A stretch of 64,000 nt of DNA from Flavipsychrobacter sp. Its GTDB lineage: Bacteria > Bacteroidota > Bacteroidia > Chitinophagales > Chitinophagaceae. Location: assembly GCA_016787265.1 (NCBI GenBank), contig JAEUVF010000008.1:62001-126000 (forward strand), read 5' to 3'. The translations under genes and the position numbers were made by a program. Below the pieces are notes generated by a model. That model saw nothing but the letters and a program-made list of their open reading frames with translations. It was not told the DNA's origin and ran no database searches. Shown here piece by piece: positions 24,872 through 33,520 of the stretch. How positions within the stretch are numbered: the stretch's first letter is position 1; each line of letters starts with the position of its first letter.

Positions 24872-27112
24872 TTATTTAGCAATGGTCAGCTTCCTGGTTA
24901 CCATCTGATTGCCCTGTTGTATCTGCAGGAAGTATACACCAGGTGTTAATCCGCCTACCTGCATTTGCAATTGATTTGCCCCATTCTGAACTGCCATGCG
25001 TTGTCCTTTTACCTGTCGTCCGTTAAGGTCAATGATCCGGATTTCTGCTGTTCCTGCTTTTTGTGCAGGCCAGTTGATAAGCAGACGATCCTGTACCGGA
25101 TTCGGATAGATTTTGAACAATGGCATTAATTGTGTGCCGGATTCCATTTCACTTGAAATTGCTGCACTGCTGCTTGCTTCATTATCGTCTTCGTCATCCA
25201 CGTCGCCATTTTCTTTTTTGTAACTCAACTTTAAGGAGTAACAGTTTTTGGCATGGAAAGCACCTTTCTTACCAACTACATAAATGGTATAACGCTCCTT
25301 TTTCTTAAGATTATCAAGTTCGATCAATTCATTGTTCTGTCCATTATTGGTACTGCTTGAAACCAGTTTACTTCTTGAATCATAGAGGTAAATATCAAAG
25401 TCTGCAGGCAGGTTGGTCAATTCAATTTTCAATCCTTTGTTTGGGTTTTTTGCATTGAAGTAAAACCTGTCTGTATCCAGCGGGTTTGATATGAGTGCCC
25501 TGATGGTTGAATTCATTTTTAATTCGGTACCAAACAAACTGATTCGTTCATAAGGATCGGAGCAGTCTTGAGAAATTGGACCTTCTGCAGGTTTGATGGC
25601 CAGATTGGAAAAGTACAATAATCCAATTCCCTGATCATTCACCAGGAGTGGGGCAGCCTGGTTGTCGTGACCAATAAAGCTCAATCCTGTAGGATTTCCA
25701 TTAGTACCCGGACCACGTATAAAATCAATAATGATGTTGTTTTTAGTAATTGATACACCGGTAATTGGAAAGACACCTCCTTCCAGCCGGAAAGAACTGC
25801 TAAGATCACCCAAAGCGCTGTAACTGGCTTTGTCGTCGTCCAGGCTTAGGGTAATCTGGCTTGCCAGGTTTTCATCCCCTACTGCAGTAAAGGAGGCTTG
25901 TTTTGGTGAGGGGGCATAAATAGAAGAGGGTAGATTTTTTACATTGTATATTTCTTTTTTTAGAAGATTCGTCATCCAGTCTCCGAACAAGCCATAGCCG
26001 TTTGGAAAATTATAATGACAATAATTAATAATTCCGCCATCAAATAACTGTTGGGTAGCGCCTGTTGACATAACTGTGATATCTTTTTTTTGGTCATCCA
26101 GCTGGCGCTGAGCTTCCTGAATTTGTAGGGCTCCATCAACAGAGGCAATTCCACAACCAAAGCGAATCTGGAACAGGTATATCCCTTCCAGTCCCGGGAA
26201 ATCCTTTTTCCAGTCGTCGTACAAACTGAGAAATGCCTGCTTATACTGCTCCGTTGTTAATTGCGTACCGCTCAGGGTGCCCAATGCATCGGACTCACCC
26301 TGATGCCATAAGATTGCCCGGATTTTTTTTTCGAATCCTGCTTCCTTTACACGGCTCAGTAACCTCCCATAGTTAGAGCTTAGATCATCTGGATTGGCAT
26401 CGTTTCGCTGGAAAAAATTGATTGGCTGTCCCGGATCTGCGCCATTGAAAAGAGCAATCGGAATTTTTAGATCACCAGCCAGGTTGGATGCCATCCGCAT
26501 TCCCCATTGTCCGGTATTGCCGTTGTTTTCAAACCATACATTCCCATCACCAATGAACCATTCTTTGGTGAAGCTGTAGGAGCTGCTACCACCGCCGTAT
26601 ACACGAACAAAATTCCGATTAGGTGCATTTCCGGGAGCGTTCGCATCATTTTCCGGAGTGAAATTACCCCGAAGATTCGCTACTGCATTGGATTGTCCCT
26701 GGATAATAAAAGCATCTCCAGCCACTACCTGATCAGCTGATTGAAGCAGGGTTTGTGCAAGGCCCTTTACTCCATAAAGATCAAAGCGGTATTCTGCCAG
26801 CTCGGCTTTGATATCTTCCCTGAATTTAAACTCGGCTTTTCCATTTCTGTATTTCAGCAATACAGACCGTTGATTAATAAGCCGGTCGTTCCGGTAAATT
26901 TTCAACAAAAGAAAATTGTACCCGGAAGCAGCATCAATACTGCCGGCAATGGGGATCTCCGCTTTATTGTTCTTTGGATTTCTTGGATATAATTGTTTGT
27001 TCTGGGGATACTGGCTGATCTGGGCGATCGTCTGAAGCGTAAAAACTGCAAAAAAGAGCGCAAGTGTTGGCCCCCGCCAATGGCGGAGTAAGGCCGGATA
27101 GCTGATTTTCAT
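24872..27112 (-). CDS. Exported SGNH/sialate O-acetylesterase-like protein with T9SS tail
   Basis: The 746-residue protein has a signal peptide, an Ig-like N-terminal region, an SGNH hydrolase of the SASA (DUF303) kind with the nucleophile block IIQGQSNAVA, the block ILWHQGESD and a late CHYNFPNGYG with the likely catalytic His, one pre-peptidase C-terminal (PPC) domain (DPYERISLFG to NCYSLKLSY) and a type IX sorting domain that begins KIYPNPVQDRLLINWP and ends MVTRKLTIAK. Family members remove acetyl groups from sugars. The T9SS tail predicts export across the outer membrane. It follows its paralogue by 12 bases on the same strand. Confidence 0.88.
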   Translation of the reverse strand: MKISYPALLRHWRGPTLALFFAVFTLQTIAQISQYPQNKQLYPRNPKNNKAEIPIAGSIDAASGYNFLLLKIYRNDRLINQRSVLLKYRNGKAEFKFREDIKAELAEYRFDLYGVKGLAQTLLQSADQVVAGDAFIIQGQSNAVANLRGNFTPENDANAPGNAPNRNFVRVYGGGSSSYSFTKEWFIGDGNVWFENNGNTGQWGMRMASNLAGDLKIPIALFNGADPGQPINFFQRNDANPDDLSSNYGRLLSRVKEAGFEKKIRAILWHQGESDALGTLSGTQLTTEQYKQAFLSLYDDWKKDFPGLEGIYLFQIRFGCGIASVDGALQIQEAQRQLDDQKKDITVMSTGATQQLFDGGIINYCHYNFPNGYGLFGDWMTNLLKKEIYNVKNLPSSIYAPSPKQASFTAVGDENLASQITLSLDDDKASYSALGDLSSSFRLEGGVFPITGVSITKNNIIIDFIRGPGTNGNPTGLSFIGHDNQAAPLLVNDQGIGLLYFSNLAIKPAEGPISQDCSDPYERISLFGTELKMNSTIRALISNPLDTDRFYFNAKNPNKGLKIELTNLPADFDIYLYDSRSKLVSSSTNNGQNNELIELDNLKKKERYTIYVVGKKGAFHAKNCYSLKLSYKKENGDVDDEDDNEASSSAAISSEMESGTQLMPLFKIYPNPVQDRLLINWPAQKAGTAEIRIIDLNGRQVKGQRMAVQNGANQLQMQVGGLTPGVYFLQIQQGNQMVTRKLTIAK

Positions 27113-27124
27113 AACTCCTAAGGT

Positions 27125-29860
27125 TTATTGATAAGTTGCGATCAATTTACGGTTAATTATCATGTCTCCATGATTAATTTTTAACACATAATTTCCTCTG
27201 GGGAGTTTGGGTAGTGCGAGTCGGTACTGTATCGGTCCGGCTGAAAGTTTCTCTTCTTTGACAACCCAGATTCGACCTGTCATATCAATAATACTGAACG
27301 TGGTTTTTGAATTTGAAACCGCCTGGAATTCAACGATCAGATAATTGCTAACCGGATTGGGATATAGTTTTAATCCCTTTATTGCAGATAAACCAGCATC
27401 TGAAACTTCCATAGCAGTACCTATTCCAACTTGATTGGTTCCGGAACCATAAGCCGGAGATGCGGCAGCTAACGGGCTTGAAAACGCCTCTCCCCTGATT
27501 TGATAACAAACGGATGGTACTACGGCCCCTGTTTTACTGATTACTCTGATTCTGTAATTGGTATTAGCCGGACCAAGATTATAATTGATTACTTCTGCAG
27601 TTGTTCCGTTATTAGTTGAATTCGCTAATTCATTTCCGTCAACATCATAGAGATAGAGATCATAATCAGCAGTCAAACCCCAAAGACTGATTTTGAAATA
27701 CTGGAAGTTCCAGGTTCTGAAGCTAAACCAGTCAACATCCGAACTACTGGCTAAAGAGGCAGATTGATTTGTATTATGCCCCAGTGTTTTTGCTTCAATG
27801 ATCAGATTGTTTGGTTCATAATTATCCGGGCAGGGAGGATCATTGGATGGCGTAGGATTCGGGTCGGGTTCAGGATCAGGTGTTGGATCTTGTGTTGGAT
27901 TTTGTGTTGGATCGGTGGTAGGGGGAGGGGTTGGATTTGCAAGTGGACTCGAAAATGCTTCCAGCAGCAGGGAGTAACAACGACTGGGATCGTTTGCTCC
28001 ATTTTTGCCAACTACTTTTAAACGGTAATTGGCATCAGCTAGTCCGTCATTGTATATGATTGTCTCATCTCCTGTTCCGTTTGTAGTAACCGACCGGATA
28101 AGCTCTCCTGTTGTTGAGTAGAGATATAAGTCGTAATCAGCCGGCAGGTTGCTAAGTTTTATTCTGAAATACCGGAAACTCCAGATTCTGATATTGAACC
28201 AGTCTTCATCCGAGCTGCTGGCAATTGAACCCTGAATAGTTGAATTATGCGGCAGCGTTTTACCCGCAGAAATGGAATTGTTGGGCTCATAGGTATCCGG
28301 ACAGGTAGTTCCACCGGTTGGAGGGGGAGGTGTGCCTGAACCACCAGTAATAGGAAAATATTCAAAATTTATCAGGCCCAATCCCTGGTTATTGGTTATA
28401 ATAGGTGACGCTCCACCCTGGTGGCTACGATACGATACACTTGTTGGATTATTAAATGTGCCTGAGTTCCGTGAGAAACTGATATAAACAGTAGCACCGT
28501 TGATACTTACGGACTGAATGGAGTAACTTCCTCCATCAAGTCGGAAATCCTGCCTGATATCTCCGGACAGATTGAAATTGGACTGCTGATCTTTAAGTGT
28601 AAGTGCAATTTGCGTAGCAGCACCCGAACTGTTAAAAGAAGAAAAGTTGGCTGAAACAGGTTCCGGTGCTTCTATTGATGCCGGCAGAGAGGCTCCGTAA
28701 ATATCTCTCCGGACCAGGGAGGTCAGCCAATCACCCACATTCCTGTATCCGTCAACAAAATTGTAGTGACAAAATTCAAGGCCGTTGTTTTCAAAAAGTT
28801 GGTTGGTATTATTGCTTGTTATGGTAACGATCTCGGTTGACTCCTTATCAAGTTGTCTCTGCGCTTCCTGTACTTTGAGAGTATTATCAGGGGAAGTTAT
28901 TCCACAACCATGCCGGATCTGTACTATATAAAATTGATTCAGCCCGGGGTAATCGGATTTCCAATCCTGTTGCAGGCTCGTAAAACCGTTTTTGTATTGC
29001 TGTGTAGAAAGCTGTGTGCTGCTAAGTAATCCCTGATTATCAGATTCACCCTGGTACCAGAACAATGCCCGGATATTATTTTTCAAGCCAGCTTCATCAA
29101 TTCTGCGAAGCAATCTTCCATAGTTAGTATTGGTAGATGCTGGATTGGCATCATTCCGCTGGAAATAATTTAAAGGCTCTCCTGGATAAGCGCCGTTGAT
29201 GATAGCTACGGGTACGTTTGTGGCACCTACAAGATTGGACCCCAAACGCATTCCCCATTGACCGATGTGGCCATCCACATCATACCAGACATTTCCTTTG
29301 CCAATGAACCAGCTTTTAGTATAACTCATGGTCGTACTACCGCTGCCGTATACCCGAACAAAATTTCTAAATGGAGCATTGCTTGGATCATCAGCGTTGT
29401 TAGCAGTATTGCCACTGCCGCGTAAATTCGCCACTGCATTGGATTGTCCCTGTATAATATAAGCGTCACCTGCCACAACATTATTGGCAGTCCGGATATG
29501 ATTTTCCGACCACCGCGTTGCACCGTAGAGGGAAAAACGGTAATTATTTCGCTCTGCCGGTATTTCCACACTAAAGTTGTAGGAGGCCCGGCCATTAGAA
29601 TAACTCAGATTGACAGTATAACTGTTAATCCAATTTCCATCCCGGTAAACATACAGCCGCATTTGCCGGTAATTGGAAGTCTGTGATACTGTACCAGATA
29701 CCGTTACGGCAGCTCTGTTTGTACTGATGTTTCTTGGATAAAGCTGGTTGTCGGACGGGAATCTGGTAACCTGCGCATTCAGCGAGGAGACCATTAGCGT
29801 ACACGAAAGCAGACATGCCAATACATATGACATGCAATGCCAGGGGCGATGGGGGTTCAT
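27125..29860 (-). CDS. Exported SGNH/sialate O-acetylesterase-like protein with two PPC domains and T9SS tail
   Basis: A 911-residue paralogue of the next gene, transcribed first. It has a signal peptide, N-terminal Ig-like part, the SGNH blocks IIQGQSNAVA, LFWYQGESDNQG and FCHYNFVDGYRN, then two PPC domains (each opening CPD-YEPNN) joined by an Asp/Pro/Thr-rich linker (TDPTQNPTQDPTPDPEPDP), and a type IX sorting domain starting KLYPNPVSNYLIVEF. Compared with the downstream copy it has an extra PPC domain and the linker. Both are likely surface or secreted carbohydrate esterases; the natural substrate is unknown. Confidence 0.88.
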   Translation of the reverse strand: MNPHRPWHCMSYVLACLLSCTLMVSSLNAQVTRFPSDNQLYPRNISTNRAAVTVSGTVSQTSNYRQMRLYVYRDGNWINSYTVNLSYSNGRASYNFSVEIPAERNNYRFSLYGATRWSENHIRTANNVVAGDAYIIQGQSNAVANLRGSGNTANNADDPSNAPFRNFVRVYGSGSTTMSYTKSWFIGKGNVWYDVDGHIGQWGMRLGSNLVGATNVPVAIINGAYPGEPLNYFQRNDANPASTNTNYGRLLRRIDEAGLKNNIRALFWYQGESDNQGLLSSTQLSTQQYKNGFTSLQQDWKSDYPGLNQFYIVQIRHGCGITSPDNTLKVQEAQRQLDKESTEIVTITSNNTNQLFENNGLEFCHYNFVDGYRNVGDWLTSLVRRDIYGASLPASIEAPEPVSANFSSFNSSGAATQIALTLKDQQSNFNLSGDIRQDFRLDGGSYSIQSVSINGATVYISFSRNSGTFNNPTSVSYRSHQGGASPIITNNQGLGLINFEYFPITGGSGTPPPPTGGTTCPDTYEPNNSISAGKTLPHNSTIQGSIASSSDEDWFNIRIWSFRYFRIKLSNLPADYDLYLYSTTGELIRSVTTNGTGDETIIYNDGLADANYRLKVVGKNGANDPSRCYSLLLEAFSSPLANPTPPPTTDPTQNPTQDPTPDPEPDPNPTPSNDPPCPDNYEPNNLIIEAKTLGHNTNQSASLASSSDVDWFSFRTWNFQYFKISLWGLTADYDLYLYDVDGNELANSTNNGTTAEVINYNLGPANTNYRIRVISKTGAVVPSVCYQIRGEAFSSPLAAASPAYGSGTNQVGIGTAMEVSDAGLSAIKGLKLYPNPVSNYLIVEFQAVSNSKTTFSIIDMTGRIWVVKEEKLSAGPIQYRLALPKLPRGNYVLKINHGDMIINRKLIATYQ
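27848..27948. repeat. Low-complexity linker with tandem short repeats inside the esterase gene
   Basis: The DNA encoding the Asp/Pro/Thr linker has near-tandem copies of GGATCTTGTGTT / GGATTTTGTGTT on the plus strand at about 27886-27910, flanked by related GGATC-rich segments. Such tracts gain or lose units by slippage without breaking the frame only in multiples of three. Confidence 0.6.
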
Positions 29861-30105
29861 GCCTAGAAGTTTCTACGGTTTAAAAAACAAACGGTTTACG
29901 CTAATAATCGGAGACAGGAAAGAATCAATAAGGTAGGATTGCAGGTTGGTCGATTCGTGTAGTGCTATAAAGATAATTTATTTTACATACAAGCGATAGG
30001 GAAGTGAAAAAAAATACTGACAAGAAAAGCAAAAATCAAAAATCAAGTGTTTTTACGATTAAGGGCAGGCAAGCTTGTGTTTGATTAGAATGTTCAGGTT
30101 GATTA
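29861..30105. other. Intergenic region upstream of the esterase operon
   Basis: About 245 A+T-rich bases between the esterase start and the OmpA terminator. It must hold the esterase promoter, but I do not see a clear TAnnTTTG match at good spacing, and no ORF or RNA hairpin is convincing. Confidence 0.4.
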
Positions 30106-30139
30106 TAAAAAAAAAGAGGCGGTTTTAAACCGCCTCTTT
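30106..30139 (-). terminator. Intrinsic terminator of the OmpA gene
   Basis: AAAGAGGCGGTTT (30113-30125) pairs perfectly with AAACCGCCTCTTT (30127-30139). On the minus strand the hairpin is followed by a run of Ts (30106-30112). It lies 10 bases past the stop codon. Confidence 0.92.
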
Positions 30140-30148
30140 CAAGTGAGA

Positions 30149-31018
30149 TTATTTTCTTTCTAAGAGTTTGTAGAACTGATCCAGTTGAGGAAGAATTACA
30201 ATCCGGGTGCGACGGTTAGCCGCTTTTCCTGCTGCAGTTGCATTGTCTGCAACAGGTTTGTATTCACCACGACCGGCAGCAGCCATTTTTGCAGGATCCA
30301 ATCCGTACTTTTTCTGAAGAACTTTTACAACACTGGTAGCACGCATAACGCTGAGATCCCAGTTATCCTTAATGATACCAATGTTTCCACGAATTTCATT
30401 GTTATCTGTGTGACCTTCCACCATGAATTCAATATCTGGCTGGTTTTTCAACACAGTAGCAACTTTACCCAATACTTCTTCTGCTCTTGCTGTGATAGCA
30501 TAGCTGCCACTCTTAAATAACAACTTATCAGAAATGTCAACGTAAACTACTCCTTTATCAACTTTAATGTTGATGTCTTCGTCTTCCATGTTTCCGATTG
30601 CTCCTTTCAGATTCATAACCAGAGCCATGTTCAGTGAGTCTTTTTTGGCCATCTGGGTTTGCAGATCCTGGATATAAGCATCTTTCAAGCCCAGGTTGTC
30701 CATTGATTTCTTAATGCTCTCTGCCTGTGCTGCAGAAATTACTGAGAGATCTTGCAATTGTTTCAGTGCGGTTGTGTTGTTCTCTTTCATGAAATCCATC
30801 TGCTTGTTCAGATTGGCAATTTCAGACTCTAATCCGGCCCTTTTACGAGCTTCTTCTGCTTTAGCGTCTTCGCAGCTTTTCAGATCGTTTTGCAATTGAT
30901 TGTGCTTGTCGCTCAATTCCGCATAACGGGCCTGTTCAGCTTTGAATTTTTTGGAGCTTACACAGGAGATCATGGAAACTGATGTGAAAGCTGCAAGTAC
31001 TAAGTAAGAAACTTTCAT
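30149..31018 (-). CDS. OmpA-family outer-membrane lipoprotein
   Basis: The lipoprotein signal has C19 (VSMISC). A coiled coil of about 110 residues follows (KFKAEQARYAELSDKHNQLQ onward), then a C-terminal OmpA domain with FKSGSYAIT, VEGHTDNNEI and the peptidoglycan-binding NRRTRIVI region. It should link the outer membrane to peptidoglycan. The single gene has its own terminator. The -7-like TACATTTA at 31049-31056 on the minus strand is one base off consensus and may be its promoter. Confidence 0.93.
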   Translation of the reverse strand: MKVSYLVLAAFTSVSMISCVSSKKFKAEQARYAELSDKHNQLQNDLKSCEDAKAEEARKRAGLESEIANLNKQMDFMKENNTTALKQLQDLSVISAAQAESIKKSMDNLGLKDAYIQDLQTQMAKKDSLNMALVMNLKGAIGNMEDEDINIKVDKGVVYVDISDKLLFKSGSYAITARAEEVLGKVATVLKNQPDIEFMVEGHTDNNEIRGNIGIIKDNWDLSVMRATSVVKVLQKKYGLDPAKMAAAGRGEYKPVADNATAAGKAANRRTRIVILPQLDQFYKLLERK

Positions 31019-31140
31019 TTGGTTATAGTTTTTAGTTAAAATTTCGTATAAATGTACGCCTAACTATCAAGTTTTGTGCCTCATTTTGAGGACTTTTAAC
31101 AACACTTCAAAGTATTCATGAGAAACATAATGTGTTCTGA

Positions 31141-31707
31141 CTAATCTTTTTTTAGATGTTGCATACCCAATTCGGGGTTTTTGCCTTTAACCAGAGCAAA
31201 AAAATCCACAATCAGAGGAAGATCTGTTTCCGGACTTTCTCCCAGGTAAAAGGGTTTTGATAGTTTCAATACTCTGGTAGAAAAATCCATGCCAGCCATT
31301 ACGATAGGTACACCAGCGTGTTTAGCTATATGCCAGAAACCGGTTTTCAGACGCTCCACTTTTTTTCTGGTCCCTTCCGGAGACAAAGCCAAAACGAAAT
31401 GTTCTCTCCTTGAAAATTCCTGCACAACCTGATCAACGAGGTTGTTTTTACTGTTTCTGTCAACAGGTACGCCTCCGGTCGCTTTGAAAAACCAGCCAAA
31501 AGGTCCGTCAAATAATTCTTTTTTGCCCAGGTAATGTGCATGCGGGATGGGAATTACACTTCGGGCAGCCATGCCTGTTACAACGTCCCAGGCACTTGTA
31601 TGAGGGCCAACAATAATAATTGCCCTTGTTAATCCGGAAGGCCATTCCCCTTCCAGTTTCCAATGGTTCAGTTTCCACCACCATTTCCAGAATAACCTGC
31701 CAGTCAT
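31141..31707 (-). CDS. Lysophospholipid acyltransferase family protein
   Basis: The protein (188 residues) has the PlsC-type motifs: VGPHTSAWDVV (the HxxxxD catalytic motif) near residue 35, GGVPVDR near 77 and LSPEGTRKK near 105. It should transfer an acyl chain to a lysophospholipid or related glycerol acceptor at the inner membrane. It is shorter than many PlsC proteins (about 240), and I see only weak hydrophobic anchoring, so membrane association may be peripheral. Acceptor specificity cannot be judged. Confidence 0.9.
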   Translation of the reverse strand: MTGRLFWKWWWKLNHWKLEGEWPSGLTRAIIIVGPHTSAWDVVTGMAARSVIPIPHAHYLGKKELFDGPFGWFFKATGGVPVDRNSKNNLVDQVVQEFSRREHFVLALSPEGTRKKVERLKTGFWHIAKHAGVPIVMAGMDFSTRVLKLSKPFYLGESPETDLPLIVDFFALVKGKNPELGMQHLKKD

Positions 31708-31717
31708 ATATAATGAA

Positions 31718-31725
31718 CAAATATA
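31718..31725 (-). promoter_or_regulatory. -7 promoter element of the acyltransferase gene
   Basis: Minus strand reads TATATTTG, a perfect TAnnTTTG, 10 bases before the ATG at 31707. It touches the T tract of the preceding DUF4920 terminator (31725-31730), so end of one transcript and start of the next are fused. Confidence 0.6.
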
Positions 31726-31749
31726 AAAAAGGCTGTCACAAGGACAGCC
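31725..31749 (-). terminator. Intrinsic terminator of the DUF4920 gene
   Basis: GGCTGTC (31731-31737) pairs with GACAGCC (31743-31749), and on the minus strand a TTTTTT run follows. It sits 24 bases past the stop codon at 31774. Confidence 0.85.
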
Positions 31750-31773
31750 GCAAAATTCTAATATAATAGCTGA

Positions 31774-32238
31774 TTAAAGCACCAATACTCCTTTGGCGAT
31801 GAATTGTACCTCTTTTTTTGGAGCTTTTATTTTTTCGATTTCCTCAGCAGGTTTGCCTGCGTCCTTGGCATAATGTTTCTGTTGCTTTACGGAAACTTCT
31901 TTTACCACGGCTTCTCCATCCAGGATTACTTCTTTGCCCTGTATATCCTTTGGCATAAAAAAACCATAATCCTTGAACTTTACCATCAGGGTCTCTCCGT
32001 TCTCTTTCTCAACTTTCATCCAGCAGCCTTTTTCCTGGCAAACTTCCACTACTTTACCACTGATCTTTCCCGTAAAACCCGAACCGGTCATTTTTGAAGG
32101 CAGTTCATTTACGCTAATAGCGCCATCTGCATTGGTGCCGGCACCATAAATAACCCCTTTGTTGGCAGAAACAGGTGATTGTGCAGCAACTGAACCTGTC
32201 AGCAAAAATAATCCTATTGCTAAGCTGAATATTCTCAT
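31774..32238 (-). CDS. Exported DUF4920 protein
   Basis: The protein (154 residues) has a signal peptide (MRIFSLAIGLFLLTGSVAAQ) and a compact beta domain containing GKISGKVVEVCQEKGCWMKVEKENGETLMVKFKDYGFF, with the CxxxxCW pair typical of DUF4920 proteins, and a C-terminal charged stretch. The two cysteines could bind metal or form a disulfide. No function is known to me for the family. It is likely periplasmic. Confidence 0.88.
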   Translation of the reverse strand: MRIFSLAIGLFLLTGSVAAQSPVSANKGVIYGAGTNADGAISVNELPSKMTGSGFTGKISGKVVEVCQEKGCWMKVEKENGETLMVKFKDYGFFMPKDIQGKEVILDGEAVVKEVSVKQQKHYAKDAGKPAEEIEKIKAPKKEVQFIAKGVLVL

Positions 32239-32257
32239 GATTTTACAGATTTAGGAT

Positions 32258-32265
32258 CAAAGATA
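32258..32265 (-). promoter_or_regulatory. -7 promoter element of the DUF4920 gene
   Basis: Minus strand reads TATCTTTG, a perfect consensus match, 19 bases before the ATG at 32238. Confidence 0.6.
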
Positions 32266-32401
32266 CAATTATGGAGCTACACCTGTCCTGTGGTCAGGGT
32301 GCCTATTGTGAAAAAAATACTAAAAGGTCAAGCGTGCTTTAACGGTAAAAAATTTAGTGAAATCTTGCTAAAAATATTAGTGTTGATATTAAATTCTCTT
32401 C

Positions 32402-32409
32402 TATCTTTG
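32402..32409 (+). promoter_or_regulatory. -7 promoter element of recA
   Basis: TATCTTTG is a perfect TAnnTTTG match 41 bases before the recA ATG. A TTG at 32383-32385 lies 16 bases upstream, shorter than the usual 19. I see no recognisable LexA box, in line with the poor conservation of SOS control in this phylum. Confidence 0.6.
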
Positions 32410-32450
32410 TTTCACAAATAATTTTGAACAGTACTAAAAACAACAGCTAT

Positions 32451-33452
32451 ATGTCAAATGCAGAAAAATTGAAGGCGCTAAAGCTGACCATGGATAAAAT
32501 CGATAAGGATTTTGGTAAAGGGTCGGTAATGATGATGAATGAACGATCAACTGAACCGCAGGAAGTTGTATCAACGGGCTCACTGGGCCTCGATGTAGCT
32601 CTTGGCATTGGTGGATTCCCGAAAGGCCGGATTGTTGAAATCTACGGGCCGGAATCTTCCGGTAAAACTACCATTGCGATTCATGCTATTGCTGAAGCAC
32701 AGAAAAAAGGTGGGATGTGTGCCATTATTGATGCGGAACATGCATTTGACAGCAGTTATGCCAAAAAATTGGGTGTGGATGTCGATAACCTCCTGATTTC
32801 ACAGCCGGATTATGGTGAGCAGGCACTGGAAATTGCTGATCGTCTGATATTATCCGGAGCGCTTGATGTAGTAGTTATTGACTCCGTAGCTGCACTGGTT
32901 CCCAAAGGTGAACTGGAAGGAGAAATGGGGGATAGCAAAATGGGATTGCAGGCAAGGCTGATGAGCCAGGCCCTCCGGAAACTTACCGCCACCATTAATA
33001 AAACAAATACTATCTGCATATTTATTAATCAGCTGAGGGAAAAGATCGGTGTGATGTTTGGTAACCCTGAAACAACAACCGGCGGTAATGCATTAAAATT
33101 TTATGCTTCGGTAAGGCTGGATATCCGCCGGATGAGCCAGATTAAAGATGGAGATGAGGCAGTTGGTAACCGGGTGAAAGTAAAAGTGGTAAAAAACAAG
33201 GTAGCTCCTCCGTTCCGTGCGGCTGAATTTGATATCATTTTTGGAGAGGGGATTTCCAAAGTGGGTGAAATAATAGATATGGGTGTTGATCTTGGTATCG
33301 TTCAAAAAAGCGGTAGCTGGTTCAGTTATAATTCAGACAAATTAGGTCAGGGCAGGGATTCAGTTAAACAACTATTACGTGATAACCCGGAATTGCAGGC
33401 CGAGATCGAAAAGAAAATAAGGGAAAAAATTACCGAAATGCAGGCATCTTAA
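32451..33452 (+). CDS. recA: RecA recombinase
   Basis: At 333 residues from ATG 32451 the protein has Walker [10 protein letters not shown], the IIDAEHAFD and [21 protein letters not shown] blocks, the L1/L2 DNA-binding loops ([22 protein letters not shown] and [23 protein letters not shown]) and the C-terminal helical domain ending with an acidic and basic mix. It forms filaments on single-stranded DNA for homologous recombination. I start at the ATG of [10 protein letters not shown], since the longer form would need a TTG. A clear terminator follows, so it is monocistronic. Confidence 0.98.
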   Translation: MSNAEKLKALKLTMDKIDKDFGKGSVMMMNERSTEPQEVVSTGSLGLDVALGIGGFPKGRIVEIYGPESSGKTTIAIHAIAEAQKKGGMCAIIDAEHAFDSSYAKKLGVDVDNLLISQPDYGEQALEIADRLILSGALDVVVIDSVAALVPKGELEGEMGDSKMGLQARLMSQALRKLTATINKTNTICIFINQLREKIGVMFGNPETTTGGNALKFYASVRLDIRRMSQIKDGDEAVGNRVKVKVVKNKVAPPFRAAEFDIIFGEGISKVGEIIDMGVDLGIVQKSGSWFSYNSDKLGQGRDSVKQLLRDNPELQAEIEKKIREKITEMQAS

Positions 33453-33460
33453 ATAACTAA

Positions 33461-33489
33461 AGGCCGGATATTCAGATCCGGCCTTTTTG
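33461..33489 (+). terminator. Intrinsic terminator of recA
   Basis: AGGCCGGAT (33461-33469) pairs perfectly with ATCCGGCCT (33476-33484) around a 6-base loop, followed by TTTT. The T run also supplies the TTTG of the next promoter. Confidence 0.93.
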
Positions 33490-33515
33490 TTGGTCGTTAA
33501 CGATTTCCTATTTTG
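33486..33515 (+). promoter_or_regulatory. Promoter of the PAP2 phosphatase gene
   Basis: TTTG at 33486-33489 is followed after exactly 19 bases by TATTTTG (33509-33515), one base short of TAnnTTTG. The ATG lies 5 bases beyond, so the mRNA is close to leaderless. The -33 box overlaps the recA terminator tail. Confidence 0.5.
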
Positions 33516-33520
33516 CACAA

